Counted from the first letter of the stretch, positions 1-7,137 are shown. The stretch is DNA of 41,002 nucleotides from CAZDUS01 sp964609375 (GCA_964609375.1 CAZSSA010000010.1:1-41002); one strand, 5' to 3'. Numbers and translations: made by a program. Notes: a model not told the origin generated them from the letters alone.

Positions 1-197
1 GCCCGGTTGAGCGCCACATACAACAACTGCCGCGCCTTGACATCATTCTTGAAATTGCCGGCCGCCACCCGTTCCGTCCTCATATAAACGGAAAACGCCA
101 CGCCCATGACCATCATCAAGGCCAGCAACCCAACAACCAAAATCAAAGCCACCCCGCTCCGATCCGATGCCTTAATAAATTGTTGTCCTCTTCTCAT
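1..197 (-). CDS. gspK: Type II secretion minor pseudopilin GspK-like, N-terminus (partial)
   Basis: The first 65 codons of a gene are cut off by the window start. The ATG is at 197 on the minus strand. The peptide begins with a short basic stretch (MRRGQQFIKASDRSG), then a hydrophobic helix (VALILVVGLLALMMVMGVAF), then an amphipathic continuation with YMRTERVAAGNFKND. This is the layout of GspK/PilX-type prepilin proteins, where the hydrophobic helix follows a Gly cleavage site and GspK lacks the usual Glu at +5. GspK caps the pseudopilus tip with GspI and GspJ. It is the last visible gene of the F-G-G-G-H-I-J-K series, the canonical type II order, which supports the name. The ribosome site is weak (AAAGGCG about 9 bases upstream). 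Only the N-terminus can be judged. Confidence 0.7.
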   Translation of the reverse strand, partial: MRRGQQFIKASDRSGVALILVVGLLALMMVMGVAFSVYMRTERVAAGNFKNDVKARQLLYVALNR

Positions 198-268
198 TTT
201 TTTTCGCGCCTTTAGCATGTTTTGCACACTTTGCAATCTTCCATCGCCCCTTCCCGTCCCCGTCCCCA

Positions 269-303
269 TTCTGACTCCTGACTCCTGAATACTGAATTCT
301 ACC
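269..303. repeat. Heptamer tandem array A
   Basis: Five consecutive 7-bp units, ttctgac, tcctgac, tcctgaa, tactgaa and ttctacc, lie in the spacer between gspK (197) and gspJ (307). The units vary but the period is exact. The rest of the 198-306 spacer is pyrimidine-rich with no gene. Confidence 0.8.
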
Positions 304-306
304 CAT

Positions 307-822
307 TCACCCATCCCGCCCGCGATTCGGAAAACTCGCCCGAGACTGAAATACCGTCGGCGGCCCAACTTCATTAGAAACAGTGACCTGAATATTCACC
401 CATCGTGGCAGAATATCAGAACCGTTAACCGGCCCTTCTTCAAAATTCAACCCCTCTACGCCATCACACATCTCCTCATCGCTGCCAGCATTGAGTTTGC
501 GAGTGACTTTCGAACCACTTAATGCATAACTCACCAACTGTGTTGCACGCAAAGAACCCGTTGCCTCACCTAAAATCATGAATGTAGCCGTTCCACTATT
601 GGCATCAAAATCCGCTGTCGGCATCGCCATCTGCATTTCCTGCGCCATATAGTCCGCCACCGCACGACCCGTCAAAAGAACCTCGGCCTTGCGCACCCCG
701 GTATCCCACGCCACCGACGCCCGCTGAAAAAACATGCCGACAATCATAATGATCATCACCAGCATGGACATCGCCACCAGCAGTTCAATCAACGTAAACC
801 CCGCTCTATTTCTCGTATCCAT
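307..822 (-). CDS. gspJ: Type II secretion minor pseudopilin GspJ-like
   Basis: The product has 171 residues. It carries a class III prepilin signal, MDTRNRAG|FTLIELLVAMSML, cleaved by prepilin peptidase after Gly8 with Glu at mature +5, followed by a hydrophobic helix to about residue 32. The rest is a soluble beta-rich domain of GspJ size ending SFPNRGRDG. I chose the ATG at 822, preceded by GATGGGGTTTGAAA. A longer reading from 849 would put an unlikely extra segment before the prepilin leader. GspJ joins GspI and GspK in the pseudopilus tip. The J assignment rests mostly on gene order between GspI- and GspK-like genes; the soluble domain is too divergent to be certain by eye. Confidence 0.75.
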   Translation of the reverse strand: MDTRNRAGFTLIELLVAMSMLVMIIMIVGMFFQRASVAWDTGVRKAEVLLTGRAVADYMAQEMQMAMPTADFDANSGTATFMILGEATGSLRATQLVSYALSGSKVTRKLNAGSDEEMCDGVEGLNFEEGPVNGSDILPRWVNIQVTVSNEVGPPTVFQSRASFPNRGRDG

Positions 823-885
823 TTTCAAACCCCATCCTGCAACGAACACACATTCTGATCATTATGTTCATTCTGTCGAAAAAAA

Positions 886-976
886 TCCTGATTCCTGACT
901 ACTGACTTCCGTCACTCCCCCGTCCCCCATCCCCAACATTCACCATTCACCATTACCCATTCCCTTTACCTTTACT
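886..976. repeat. Heptamer tandem array B
   Basis: About thirteen units keep one 7-bp phase across 90 bases: tcctgat, tcctgac, tactgac, ttccgtc, actcccc, cgtcccc, catcccc, aacattc, accattc, accatta, cccattc, cctttac, ctttact. The sequence drifts gradually from one unit type to another. The array fills the gspI-gspJ spacer and runs into the last codons of gspI (stop at 972-974). Confidence 0.8.
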
Positions 977-1439
977 TCCCCAAGTACGAAAACTCCGCAT
1001 AAAACCTGCTCGGATAAACCAACACGGATGGATATTGACCGTCCTCAACCTCAAGCACCGCCCAATATCGATTTGAATTCTCCGTATTAAGCGTCAACTT
1101 GTACCGCAAGTACTCGCCCCCAGCCGGAAAATCCACCGCGACCACTGAACCGGTAGTCATGCTGGCACCAGATACCAGAATATTAACTTTCAAATCAGCT
1201 AAGGTGCCAACCCCATCACACCAATCATCCCAATTCGTAATGGCAGCCGCATTCCCCCGCATCCCGTTTAATACCGTTTCCGCAAACAAACCACACCGGG
1301 TATCAGCCTTATCATCTTCCACTGACCGCAACCCCGAAGGAAACAAGCTGAACACCGATAGCAAGCCAATCCCGATCACCAGAACGGCCAAACAAACCTC
1401 AATGAGCGTAAACCCCGCCTTATGACAAACAGCTTTCAT
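972..1439 (-). CDS. gspI: Type II secretion minor pseudopilin GspI/PilV-like
   Basis: The product has 155 residues. The prepilin leader MKAVCHKAG|FTLIEVCLAVLVIGIGLLSVF has the Phe+1 and Glu+5 expected for processing and methylation. The hydrophobic helix is followed by LFPSGLRSVEDDKADTR, typical of the GspI/PilV branch (short, with a conserved pattern after the helix). The start at 1439 follows GAGAGGCGAGAAAGT, a good ribosome site; a longer in-frame start at 1505 lies inside a heptamer array and is rejected. GspI nucleates assembly of the pseudopilus tip with GspJ and GspK. The gene lies between GspH- and GspJ-like genes, as in known type II operons. Confidence 0.78.
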   Translation of the reverse strand: MKAVCHKAGFTLIEVCLAVLVIGIGLLSVFSLFPSGLRSVEDDKADTRCGLFAETVLNGMRGNAAAITNWDDWCDGVGTLADLKVNILVSGASMTTGSVVAVDFPAGGEYLRYKLTLNTENSNRYWAVLEVEDGQYPSVLVYPSRFYAEFSYLGK

Positions 1440-1491
1440 ACTTTCTCGCCTCTCACATCGCCACACATCTTCTCCTTCTCCCCTCACCAAA

Positions 1492-1526
1492 GGTCTATAG
1501 TCCACAGTCTACAGTCTATGGTCTAT
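1492..1526. repeat. Heptamer tandem array C
   Basis: Five exact-length units, ggtctat, agtccac, agtctac, agtctat and ggtctat, lie in the spacer between gspH (stop 1546) and gspI (start 1439). Confidence 0.85.
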
Positions 1527-1545
1527 CCCTGCCTCCCGCGCCCCC

Positions 1546-2034
1546 CTACTCCACCTTAGTGATCCCCGTCATTGGCCAAACTCTGATCGTTGTTTGAGCT
1601 GGGCTTGCCCCAGACTGCTTGACCGCAACTTTTTCCTGAACAATTACAGAAACGGCCGCACCGGCCCCGCCAATCGGAGTAAACGTTATCGGACTATAAC
1701 TTCCTCCAAATTCAACCCCTGCCGGCAAATAGGCCGTCCGATGCACTTCTTGCACATCACCCGTCGACGATACCGCTGTAATTTTCATCACATTAGTTGC
1801 CGCCCCAATTCCGCCAACAAACTCTACTGTCACCGGCTTTCGCTTTGTCACCGCCTGCTGGCGGGCAAGCATCAGCGTGGTCCGTACCGTTGATATGGCC
1901 CCCCGCATTTCCATGCCACGGCGCATCCCGAAAAAACCCAACGCCCCAATCCCCATCAACGAAAGCATAATCGCCATCACCACCAGCAATTCGATAAGGG
2001 TAAACCCCGCTGCAAGTTTGTCTCTCTTCGTCAT
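1546..2034 (-). CDS. gspH: Type II secretion pseudopilin GspH/FimT-like
   Basis: The product has 162 residues with leader MTKRDKLAAG|FTLIELLVVMAIMLSLMG. The helix is followed by RTTLMLARQQAVTKRKPVTVEF, the hallmark of the GspH/FimT family: a conserved R-x-x-A-x-x-R-x-PV-like segment right after the helix, leading into the beta-sandwich. It would sit near the pseudopilus tip as a minor subunit. A GAGG ribosome site lies 7 bases upstream of the ATG. It is the next gene after the GspG-like genes and before GspI, matching classical operon order. Two hydrophobic Met/Gly-rich turns (GIGALGFFGMRRGMEMRG) follow the helix. Confidence 0.8.
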   Translation of the reverse strand: MTKRDKLAAGFTLIELLVVMAIMLSLMGIGALGFFGMRRGMEMRGAISTVRTTLMLARQQAVTKRKPVTVEFVGGIGAATNVMKITAVSSTGDVQEVHRTAYLPAGVEFGGSYSPITFTPIGGAGAAVSVIVQEKVAVKQSGASPAQTTIRVWPMTGITKVE

Positions 2035-2068
2035 AAATCCTCACCCCACACGCATCACTCGTCACTCA

Positions 2069-2527
2069 CTAATACTTCGCCGAAATATCATCGCCACCCA
2101 CCACACAATTCGGCCCTTTTGAATAAACGTAAACATAATTACCAGTTACATTAATTTCGATCTGGTACGGAAAATTCGATCTAAACGGATCACAAAAAAC
2201 ACTCGCTACCGCGTTGGTCAACTCAAAGAAATTCAGGTTTCGCGCATTACCACTACTGACCAAACAGGCTAGCACCAATTGATTGTTATTACTCCATGTG
2301 CCACCGTTTGCAGGATTTACAGGCCACTCGGAATATTCAGTGTGATACGCCCGGATCGCCGTAGCCAGAGTTTTCACCTCGGTTTCCGCCTTTTTGATCT
2401 TGGCCTTCATTTGAAAGCCCGAAATGGCCGGAAGCATCATCCCCGCTAAAATGCCGATGATCGCAATCACCGTAAGCAGTTCAATCAAGGTGAAGCCTTC
2501 GGACTTACTTCTCGACATTAATCTCAT
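2069..2527 (-). CDS. gspG: GspG-like pseudopilin, third copy
   Basis: The product has 152 residues: leader MRLMSRSKSEG|FTLIELLTVIAIIGILAGMMLPAISGF, then the GspG-type helix KKAETEVKTLATAIRAYHTEYSEWPVNP. The C-terminal VYSKGPNCVVGGDDISAKY matches the calcium-binding loop of GspG (S-x-G-P-[DN]..., then Asp-Asp-Ile). GspG is the major subunit polymerised into the type II pseudopilus. AGGGG lies 7 bases before the ATG at 2527; a second ATG at 2518 is possible. This is the third GspG-like gene in a row, so one may be the major subunit and the others variants. A Cys sits inside the Ca loop (GPNC), which is unusual. Confidence 0.82.
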   Translation of the reverse strand: MRLMSRSKSEGFTLIELLTVIAIIGILAGMMLPAISGFQMKAKIKKAETEVKTLATAIRAYHTEYSEWPVNPANGGTWSNNNQLVLACLVSSGNARNLNFFELTNAVASVFCDPFRSNFPYQIEINVTGNYVYVYSKGPNCVVGGDDISAKY

Positions 2528-2608
2528 TATAGCACCCCTCGCGCTTGCTAAAGAATCAGCACCATCAAAAACACCATTACCCTAACCCCTTCCCCTCAAG
2601 AGTCCCCC

Positions 2609-3112
2609 TTACCAACTCGTCACATCATCCTTCTGATGCGTCGAGTCATCTAACCCATCCTTCCCCATCGACCATGCCCCAATTTGCCGATAAATAACAC
2701 CATGGGGTGGCGAAATCGTTCCTCCACTACTCAGAGCTGCACGATAACCCCTTCTCCATGGATCAATAAACGCCCCCGAACTATTCGTGGATGACGAATC
2801 AAACTCCATGTAAATCGTTCCCCGACTATTTCCTCCATTTAAAAACCCAACAACTGCAGTATCAACATCATCACCTCCCACGGGCAACTGTCCGGCAAGA
2901 CTCACCGGGGCAGTATCAAACCCACGGTAATCACTCTGGATCGCCCGAAAGGCAATATCCAACTGCTTGATTTCCGATTTGGCCTTTGCTTTCTTTGCCA
3001 TCTCCCGTGCGTGTTGAAATGCAGGGAACAGCAACGCTGCCAAAATTCCAATGATCGCCATCACCACCAGCAGTTCAATAAGGGTAAACCCCGATCGATC
3101 TCTCTTAGTCAT
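2609..3112 (-). CDS. gspG: GspG-like pseudopilin, second copy
   Basis: The product has 167 residues with leader MTKRDRSG|FTLIELLVVMAIIGILAALLFPAF. The +22 Pro (LFPAF) and the polar helix AKKAKAKSEIKQLDIAFRAIQSDYRGFD are typical of GspG. The C-terminus WSMGKDGLDDSTHQKDDVTSW keeps the Gly-Lys-Asp-Gly and Asp-Asp-Val elements of the Ca2+-binding loop. It would be a pseudopilus shaft subunit. GAGGGATGAAG precedes the ATG at 3112. It differs strongly from the flanking GspG-like proteins outside the leader, so this is not a recent duplication. Confidence 0.82.
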   Translation of the reverse strand: MTKRDRSGFTLIELLVVMAIIGILAALLFPAFQHAREMAKKAKAKSEIKQLDIAFRAIQSDYRGFDTAPVSLAGQLPVGGDDVDTAVVGFLNGGNSRGTIYMEFDSSSTNSSGAFIDPWRRGYRAALSSGGTISPPHGVIYRQIGAWSMGKDGLDDSTHQKDDVTSW

Positions 3113-3127
3113 TCTTCATCCCTCTCT

Positions 3128-3155
3128 GTTGTCTGTAATCCGTCGTCTGTTATCC
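3128..3155. repeat. Heptamer tandem array D
   Basis: Four units, gttgtct, gtaatcc, gtcgtct and gttatcc, are followed by C runs up to 3170, in the spacer between two gspG-like genes. Confidence 0.6.
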
Positions 3156-3170
3156 CCCCCACCCCCCCCC

Positions 3171-3788
3171 TCAATCTACCGACTGCACCCCGATATCATC
3201 CCCTCCACCACTCTGATCACTCCCATTGGGCCCAATCGAGTAAAGCAGAAATCGCTGATAATCAGGCGGGTAACTTTTGTATCTCAAGGTCTGACCCCAG
3301 GCATCGGAAATCGAATGTATCTTATTGGTAAAACCACCACGCCATGCCCCTATCGTAATATTTGTCTTTGGATCAGTATCTATACCGCCAATACCCTCAA
3401 GATAATGCTGCCATGGCTTCGCTTCCTGATTGTGATGACTATCCGTCGAATAAATGTAATACACCAACCCTGTCGACCAACCCGCCGTACTTGCCGGAAT
3501 AAGAACCTCCGTTGGCGAAGGAATTGACCCCTCATATACAAAAGCGACGCTGTCCACCGGAGGATACGTCCCATAAAGGGAATAGTAAGCCCCCAGTGCA
3601 TTCTTAACCTGCTCAAGAATCCACGTCGTTTTACCTGTACTGGCCTTCCGATTAACAATCCCCATCACTTTCAGTGAGATCCCCATGAGAATCAGAATAA
3701 TCGCCACCACCACCAGCAACTCGATGAGCGTAAAGGATGAACGCCGATTGACGCCAACTCTACTCCCCCTCGTCTTTTCGATTTTCAT
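3171..3788 (-). CDS. gspG: GspG-like pseudopilin, first copy (longest)
   Basis: The product has about 205 residues. Leader MKIEKTRGSRVGVNRRSS|FTLIELLVVVAIILILMG is long, and Ser replaces the usual Gly at -1, which may lower or prevent prepilin peptidase cleavage. It is followed by WILEQVKNALGAYYSLYGTYPPVDS, the GspG helix with the Y-G-x-YP motif, and it ends YSIGPNGSDQSGGGDDIGV, a full Ca2+-loop motif. GGAGGGTTTG precedes two adjacent ATGs (3791 and 3788); 3788 has the better spacing. Upstream in-frame codons to 3956 cross a heptamer array and are not credible coding. A roughly 50-residue insertion between the helix and the C-terminal loop makes it longer than the usual 140-150 residues. Confidence 0.8.
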   Translation of the reverse strand: MKIEKTRGSRVGVNRRSSFTLIELLVVVAIILILMGISLKVMGIVNRKASTGKTTWILEQVKNALGAYYSLYGTYPPVDSVAFVYEGSIPSPTEVLIPASTAGWSTGLVYYIYSTDSHHNQEAKPWQHYLEGIGGIDTDPKTNITIGAWRGGFTNKIHSISDAWGQTLRYKSYPPDYQRFLLYSIGPNGSDQSGGGDDIGVQSVD

Positions 3789-3913
3789 CATCAAACCCTC
3801 CATGGACATATTACCACATCCACCCACACCACCACACACTAAACGATCAGGTAGGGCCACCTCTCCAAGGCATCCGCCCCCCATTCCCACCTGAACCCCG
3901 CCCCCCCCCTCAT

Positions 3914-4032
3914 TTCGACACCCGCCACCCGACACCCGACACGCCACACCCGACACCCGACACGCTTCTCTCTTCCCTCTTCCCTCCCCGTTTCACGTTT
4001 CACGTTTCACGTTTCCCCCTCCCCCCTCCCCC
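3914..4032. repeat. Heptamer tandem array E (longest)
   Basis: Seventeen consecutive 7-bp units keep one phase for 119 bases in the spacer between gspF and the first gspG-like gene. They form blocks: ttcgaca/cccgcca/cccgaca (x2)/cgccaca/cccgaca (x2)/cgcttct, then ctcttcc (x2)/ctccccg, then tttcacg (x3)/tttcccc, then ctccccc (x2). Each block is a different sequence on the same 7-bp grid. Confidence 0.9.
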
Positions 4033-4035
4033 CCC

Positions 4036-5328
4036 TTACAGGCTCCCGATAATCGTCACCAGCGGCATGAACATCGCGATCACAATCGTTCCCACCACCA
4101 AGGCCAACAAAATAATCATGATCGGCTCAATGATGGAGGTCAACGCTTCCACCGCCGTATCCACCTCGTCGTCATACGTCTCCGCAATCTTCATCAACAT
4201 TTCAGGCAGTGCTCCCGTCTCCTCGCCCACCTGGATCATCCCCACCACCATCGGCGGAAACACACCCGAAGCCTCCAACGGCACCACAATCGTCTCGCCT
4301 TCCTTCACGCTGTCATGCACCTGCACCACCGCCCTGGCCAGCACCGCATTGTTGGTCACTTCCTTGACAATATTCAGCGCCTGCAGAATCGGCACACCAC
4401 CGGACAGCAACGTCCCCAGCGTCCGCGTAAAGTTCGCGATCGCCGTCTTTTTCACCAATTGGCCAAACACCGGCGCCCTGAGTTTCATCGCGTCCATCGC
4501 GCGCTTACCCGAGGGTGTCTTCGCCAAAAACTTGACGAAAATCACCAACACCACAACCCCGACAATAAGATAAAGCCCATTCGTCGCCACCAGGTCGCTA
4601 AGCCCGATCACCATTTGCGTCAGCGCCGGCAACGCCTTCCCTTGCAGCAAATCTTCAAAAATCTCCTTGAACTTGGGAATCACGAATATCATCAGAACCG
4701 CCAGAATGATCATCGCCATCACCATGACCACCACCGGATACACCATGGCGCCCTTGACCTTGTTCTTGATCTTCTCGCTTTTTTCCATGAACTCGGCCAG
4801 ACGCAACAACACGGTATGCAACGCACCCGATACCTCACCCGCCTTGGCCATGTTGACGTAAAACGATCCAAACACCTTCGGATATTGCGCCAACGCCTCC
4901 GCAAACGTTGTGCCGCTTTGCACCGATTCCGCCATCCCCGTGATGGCCGCATACAACTGGGGTGTTTTCTCCTGCCGCTGCAATACATGCAACCCACGCA
5001 ACAAAGGGAGTCCCGCTTCCTGCAAGGTGGCTAATTGCCGGGTAAACACCATCAAATGCTTGGTCTTGAGCCTCCCCTGAAACAGGCCGCCCAGGAAGGA
5101 CGGCATTTTGATTTCCACCTGGAGACCTTTTCCCTTCGCCCCCGGACTTTTCACGCGCGCCGTTGTGGATTTGAAGCCACTGCTACCTCCCCGCACATCC
5201 ACAACGCTGGTCGGAAATAACCCCTTCTCCTTGACCATTGCCACCGCGCGGGACTCGCTCTCCGCATCCACTACCCCCTCAACTTCACGACCCTTGGCAT
5301 CACTCGCAACATATTGGAATTTTGGCAT
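4036..5328 (-). CDS. gspF: Type II secretion inner-membrane platform protein GspF/PilC
   Basis: The product has 430 residues, close to the 400-410 usual for GspF/PilC. It starts MPKFQYVASDAKGREVEGVVDAES, the family's N-terminal domain. Two T2SSF repeats follow: the first around residues 95-215, with the signature FTRQLATLQEAGLPLLRGL, and the second around 295-420, with FTRTLGTLLSGGVPILQAL. Transmembrane helices follow near 200-220, 250-270 and the C-terminus (EPIMIILLALVVGTIVIAMFMPL). It forms the membrane platform linking the GspE ATPase to pseudopilus assembly. GGAGAGGTTTTT precedes the ATG. It is the first gene of the visible operon; gspE, gspD and gspL/M are not in this window. Confidence 0.95.
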   Translation of the reverse strand: MPKFQYVASDAKGREVEGVVDAESESRAVAMVKEKGLFPTSVVDVRGGSSGFKSTTARVKSPGAKGKGLQVEIKMPSFLGGLFQGRLKTKHLMVFTRQLATLQEAGLPLLRGLHVLQRQEKTPQLYAAITGMAESVQSGTTFAEALAQYPKVFGSFYVNMAKAGEVSGALHTVLLRLAEFMEKSEKIKNKVKGAMVYPVVVMVMAMIILAVLMIFVIPKFKEIFEDLLQGKALPALTQMVIGLSDLVATNGLYLIVGVVVLVIFVKFLAKTPSGKRAMDAMKLRAPVFGQLVKKTAIANFTRTLGTLLSGGVPILQALNIVKEVTNNAVLARAVVQVHDSVKEGETIVVPLEASGVFPPMVVGMIQVGEETGALPEMLMKIAETYDDEVDTAVEALTSIIEPIMIILLALVVGTIVIAMFMPLVTIIGSL

Positions 5329-5355
5329 AAAAACCTCTCCATGATTAGAGGACTT

Positions 5356-5384
5356 AATTTAGTCTTCCCCGTACCACGTTGCAA
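5356..5384 (-). promoter_or_regulatory. Possible promoter of the gsp operon
   Basis: On the minus strand TTGCAA (5384-5379), a 17-base spacer and TAAATT (5361-5356) lie 28 bases upstream of the gspF ATG. Each box matches 4 of 6 consensus positions. This is the last free sequence before the repeat cluster. Confidence 0.4.
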
Positions 5385-5422
5385 GCATGCTTTGGGCATG
5401 TTTTGGCGCCTCTCTGAGTTTT

Positions 5423-5477
5423 GGCATCAGGCATGATCCCTCATATTTGGTAGGGCGGGACTGCCAGGCCCGCCGGG
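5423..5477. repeat. 55-bp contig-end duplication, left of first gap
   Basis: These 55 bases (ggcatcagg... to ...gcccgccggg) are identical to 5578-5632, directly on the other side of the N run. The equal length at both gaps of this scaffold points to an assembly overlap. The sequence is also a genuine genomic repeat, because 53 of the bases recur at 5690-5742. Confidence 0.9.
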
Positions 5478-5577
5478 NNNNNNNNNNNNNNNNNNNNNNN
5501 NNNNNNNNNNNNNNNNNNNNNNNNNNNNNNNNNNNNNNNNNNNNNNNNNNNNNNNNNNNNNNNNNNNNNNNNNNNNN
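5478..5577. other. Assembly gap (100 N)
   Basis: A run of exactly 100 N, a conventional scaffold-gap placeholder, sits inside the repeat cluster at 5423-5762. True gap size is unknown and may be negative, because the flanks share 55 bases. Confidence 0.98.
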
Positions 5578-5762
5578 GGCATCAGGCATGATCCCTCATA
5601 TTTGGTAGGGCGGGACTGCCAGGCCCGCCGGGGTTCCCCCGGAGACGGAATAACGGCGGGCCAAGGCTGTCCCGCCCTACCGTTAACATCATCAGGCATG
5701 ATCCCTCATATTTGGTAGGGCGGGACTGCCAGGCCCGCCGGGTTCACAGGAGACGGGATATG
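5578..5762. repeat. Palindromic GC-rich repeat cluster (REP-like)
   Basis: Two direct copies, 5580-5632 and 5690-5742 (plus 5425-5477 left of the gap), share catcaggcatgatccctc..., then ggtagggcgggactgccagg. Between them is an inverted arm at 5654-5681 (cggcgggccaaggctgtccc and on to gccctacc), complementary to 5604-5632. A hairpin with stems GGTAGGGCGGGAC/GTCCCGCCCTACC and CCCGCCG/CGGCGGG can therefore form. A related tail (GGAGACGG[AG]ATA) follows both copies. The 5329-5835 stretch holds this cluster, the gap and a candidate gspF promoter, with no gene. Confidence 0.85.
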
Positions 5763-5835
5763 CCTTTTCGTTATTGAAAAACGCACCCGTGAACCGTTAT
5801 TGTGCATCTTTATTCGTTCACCCAAGGAAATGACC

Positions 5836-7137
5836 ATGAGCCTCAAACCCGAAGACATTTTACACTATCATCTTGGCGGAAAAGTCGGCATGCGCACCAC
5901 CAAACCCTTGCGCGGCCCTGATGATCTCAGCCTCGCCTATACTCCCGGTGTCGCCGTCGCCGTCAAGGAAATCGCCCGCGACCGCTCATCCCTCTACCGC
6001 TATACCGCCAAGGAAAACCTCGTCGCCGTCGTCAGCGACGGAACCGCCATCCTCGGCCTCGGTGATCTCGGCGCCGAGGCGAGCATCCCCGTCATGGAAG
6101 GCAAAGCTGTCCTTTTCAAGGCCTTCGGCGATGTCGATGGCTGGGCTGTCCCCTTGAATCATGGCCGCCTGAATGGCGCCAACACCGGAAAAACCGATCC
6201 CAAGCGAATCATTGATATGGTCTGCGCCCTCGCCCCCATGTATGGCGGTATCAACCTCGAGGACATCGCCGCTCCAGCCTGTTTCGAAATCGAGGACACC
6301 CTCGACGCCATGCTCGATATCCCCGTCTTCCACGATGATCAGTGGGGCACCGCCGTCATCACCCTGGCCGCCGCCATGAACTACAGCACCCTCGCCAGCC
6401 GCCCCCTGTCCGGAATACGGATCGTCATCAACGGCGCCGGCGCGGCAGGCATCCGAATTTGCGAAATGCTGAAGGCCGCCGGCGCCTCGGATGTCATGAT
6501 ATGCGACTCCAAAGGCGTGGTACACACCGATCGCACGGACCTCGGAGAAAAGAAACGGGAACATGCCATCCGCACAACCGCACGCACCCTCTCCGACGCC
6601 CTGAAAGGCGCCCACATGTTTGTCGGCGTCTCCGTCGCCAATTGCGTCACCCGCGACGATATCCTCGCCATGGCCCCTTTCCCCGCCATCTTCGCCATGG
6701 CCAACCCCGACCCGGAAATCCGGCCGGAAATCGTGGCGGAAACCCTCGGCAACAAACCCTTCATCATGGCCACGGGTCGCTCAGACTACCCGAACCAGAT
6801 CAACAATGTCCTTGGGTTCCCCTTCATTTTCCGCGGAGCGTTGGACGTGCGCGCCCGCTCCATCACCCTCGCCATGAAAGTTGCCGCCGCCCAGGCTCTG
6901 GCCACCCTCGCACGGGAGCCCGTCCCGGCCGAGGTCAGCCGCCTGTACGGAACCCAGCTCTCCTTCGGACCCGGATACATCATCCCGAAGCCGTTCGACC
7001 GCCGCCTCTTTGTTGAGGTTCCCGTCGCCGTCGCCGGTGGCGCCATCAAGTCCGGCGCTGCCCCGGCCTTCGACCTCGCCGCCTATAAAACAGCCCTGGT
7101 AAAACGCGACCAACACCGCCAATTCCTCCAGTCCTAG
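5836..7137 (+). CDS. Malic enzyme (malate dehydrogenase, decarboxylating)
   Basis: The product has 433 residues and oxidatively decarboxylates malate to pyruvate and CO2 with NAD(P)+. Family motifs: LAYTPGVAVAVKEIA (residues 32-46), VAVVSDGTAILGLGDLGAEASIPVMEGKAVLFK (65-97) with the catalytic Lys, FHDDQWGTAVITLAAAMNY (metal Asp pair) and the nucleotide fold INGAGAAGIRICEML followed by ICDSKG. It is the short bacterial form without the phosphotransacetylase-like C-terminal domain of MaeB. Start 5836 is favoured because AAGGA lies 7-8 bases upstream; ATGs at 5800 and 5830 are less well placed. Cofactor preference cannot be read securely. With oadGAB further along, it gives a second C4-acid-to-pyruvate route. 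Confidence 0.93.
   Translation: MSLKPEDILHYHLGGKVGMRTTKPLRGPDDLSLAYTPGVAVAVKEIARDRSSLYRYTAKENLVAVVSDGTAILGLGDLGAEASIPVMEGKAVLFKAFGDVDGWAVPLNHGRLNGANTGKTDPKRIIDMVCALAPMYGGINLEDIAAPACFEIEDTLDAMLDIPVFHDDQWGTAVITLAAAMNYSTLASRPLSGIRIVINGAGAAGIRICEMLKAAGASDVMICDSKGVVHTDRTDLGEKKREHAIRTTARTLSDALKGAHMFVGVSVANCVTRDDILAMAPFPAIFAMANPDPEIRPEIVAETLGNKPFIMATGRSDYPNQINNVLGFPFIFRGALDVRARSITLAMKVAAAQALATLAREPVPAEVSRLYGTQLSFGPGYIIPKPFDRRLFVEVPVAVAGGAIKSGAAPAFDLAAYKTALVKRDQHRQFLQS

Noticed and set aside
106..288. Open frame of 60 codons on the plus strand
   Set aside because: It is antisense to the gspK start and a heptamer array, with low-complexity protein and no ribosome site.
269..4032. Heptamer arrays as CRISPR arrays
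   Set aside because: Units are 7 bp with no spacer structure, and there are no cas genes.
4315..5034. 239-codon plus-strand frame rich in His, Gln and Arg
   Set aside because: It is a shadow of gspF in another frame; composition is typical of antisense frames in G+C-rich coding DNA.
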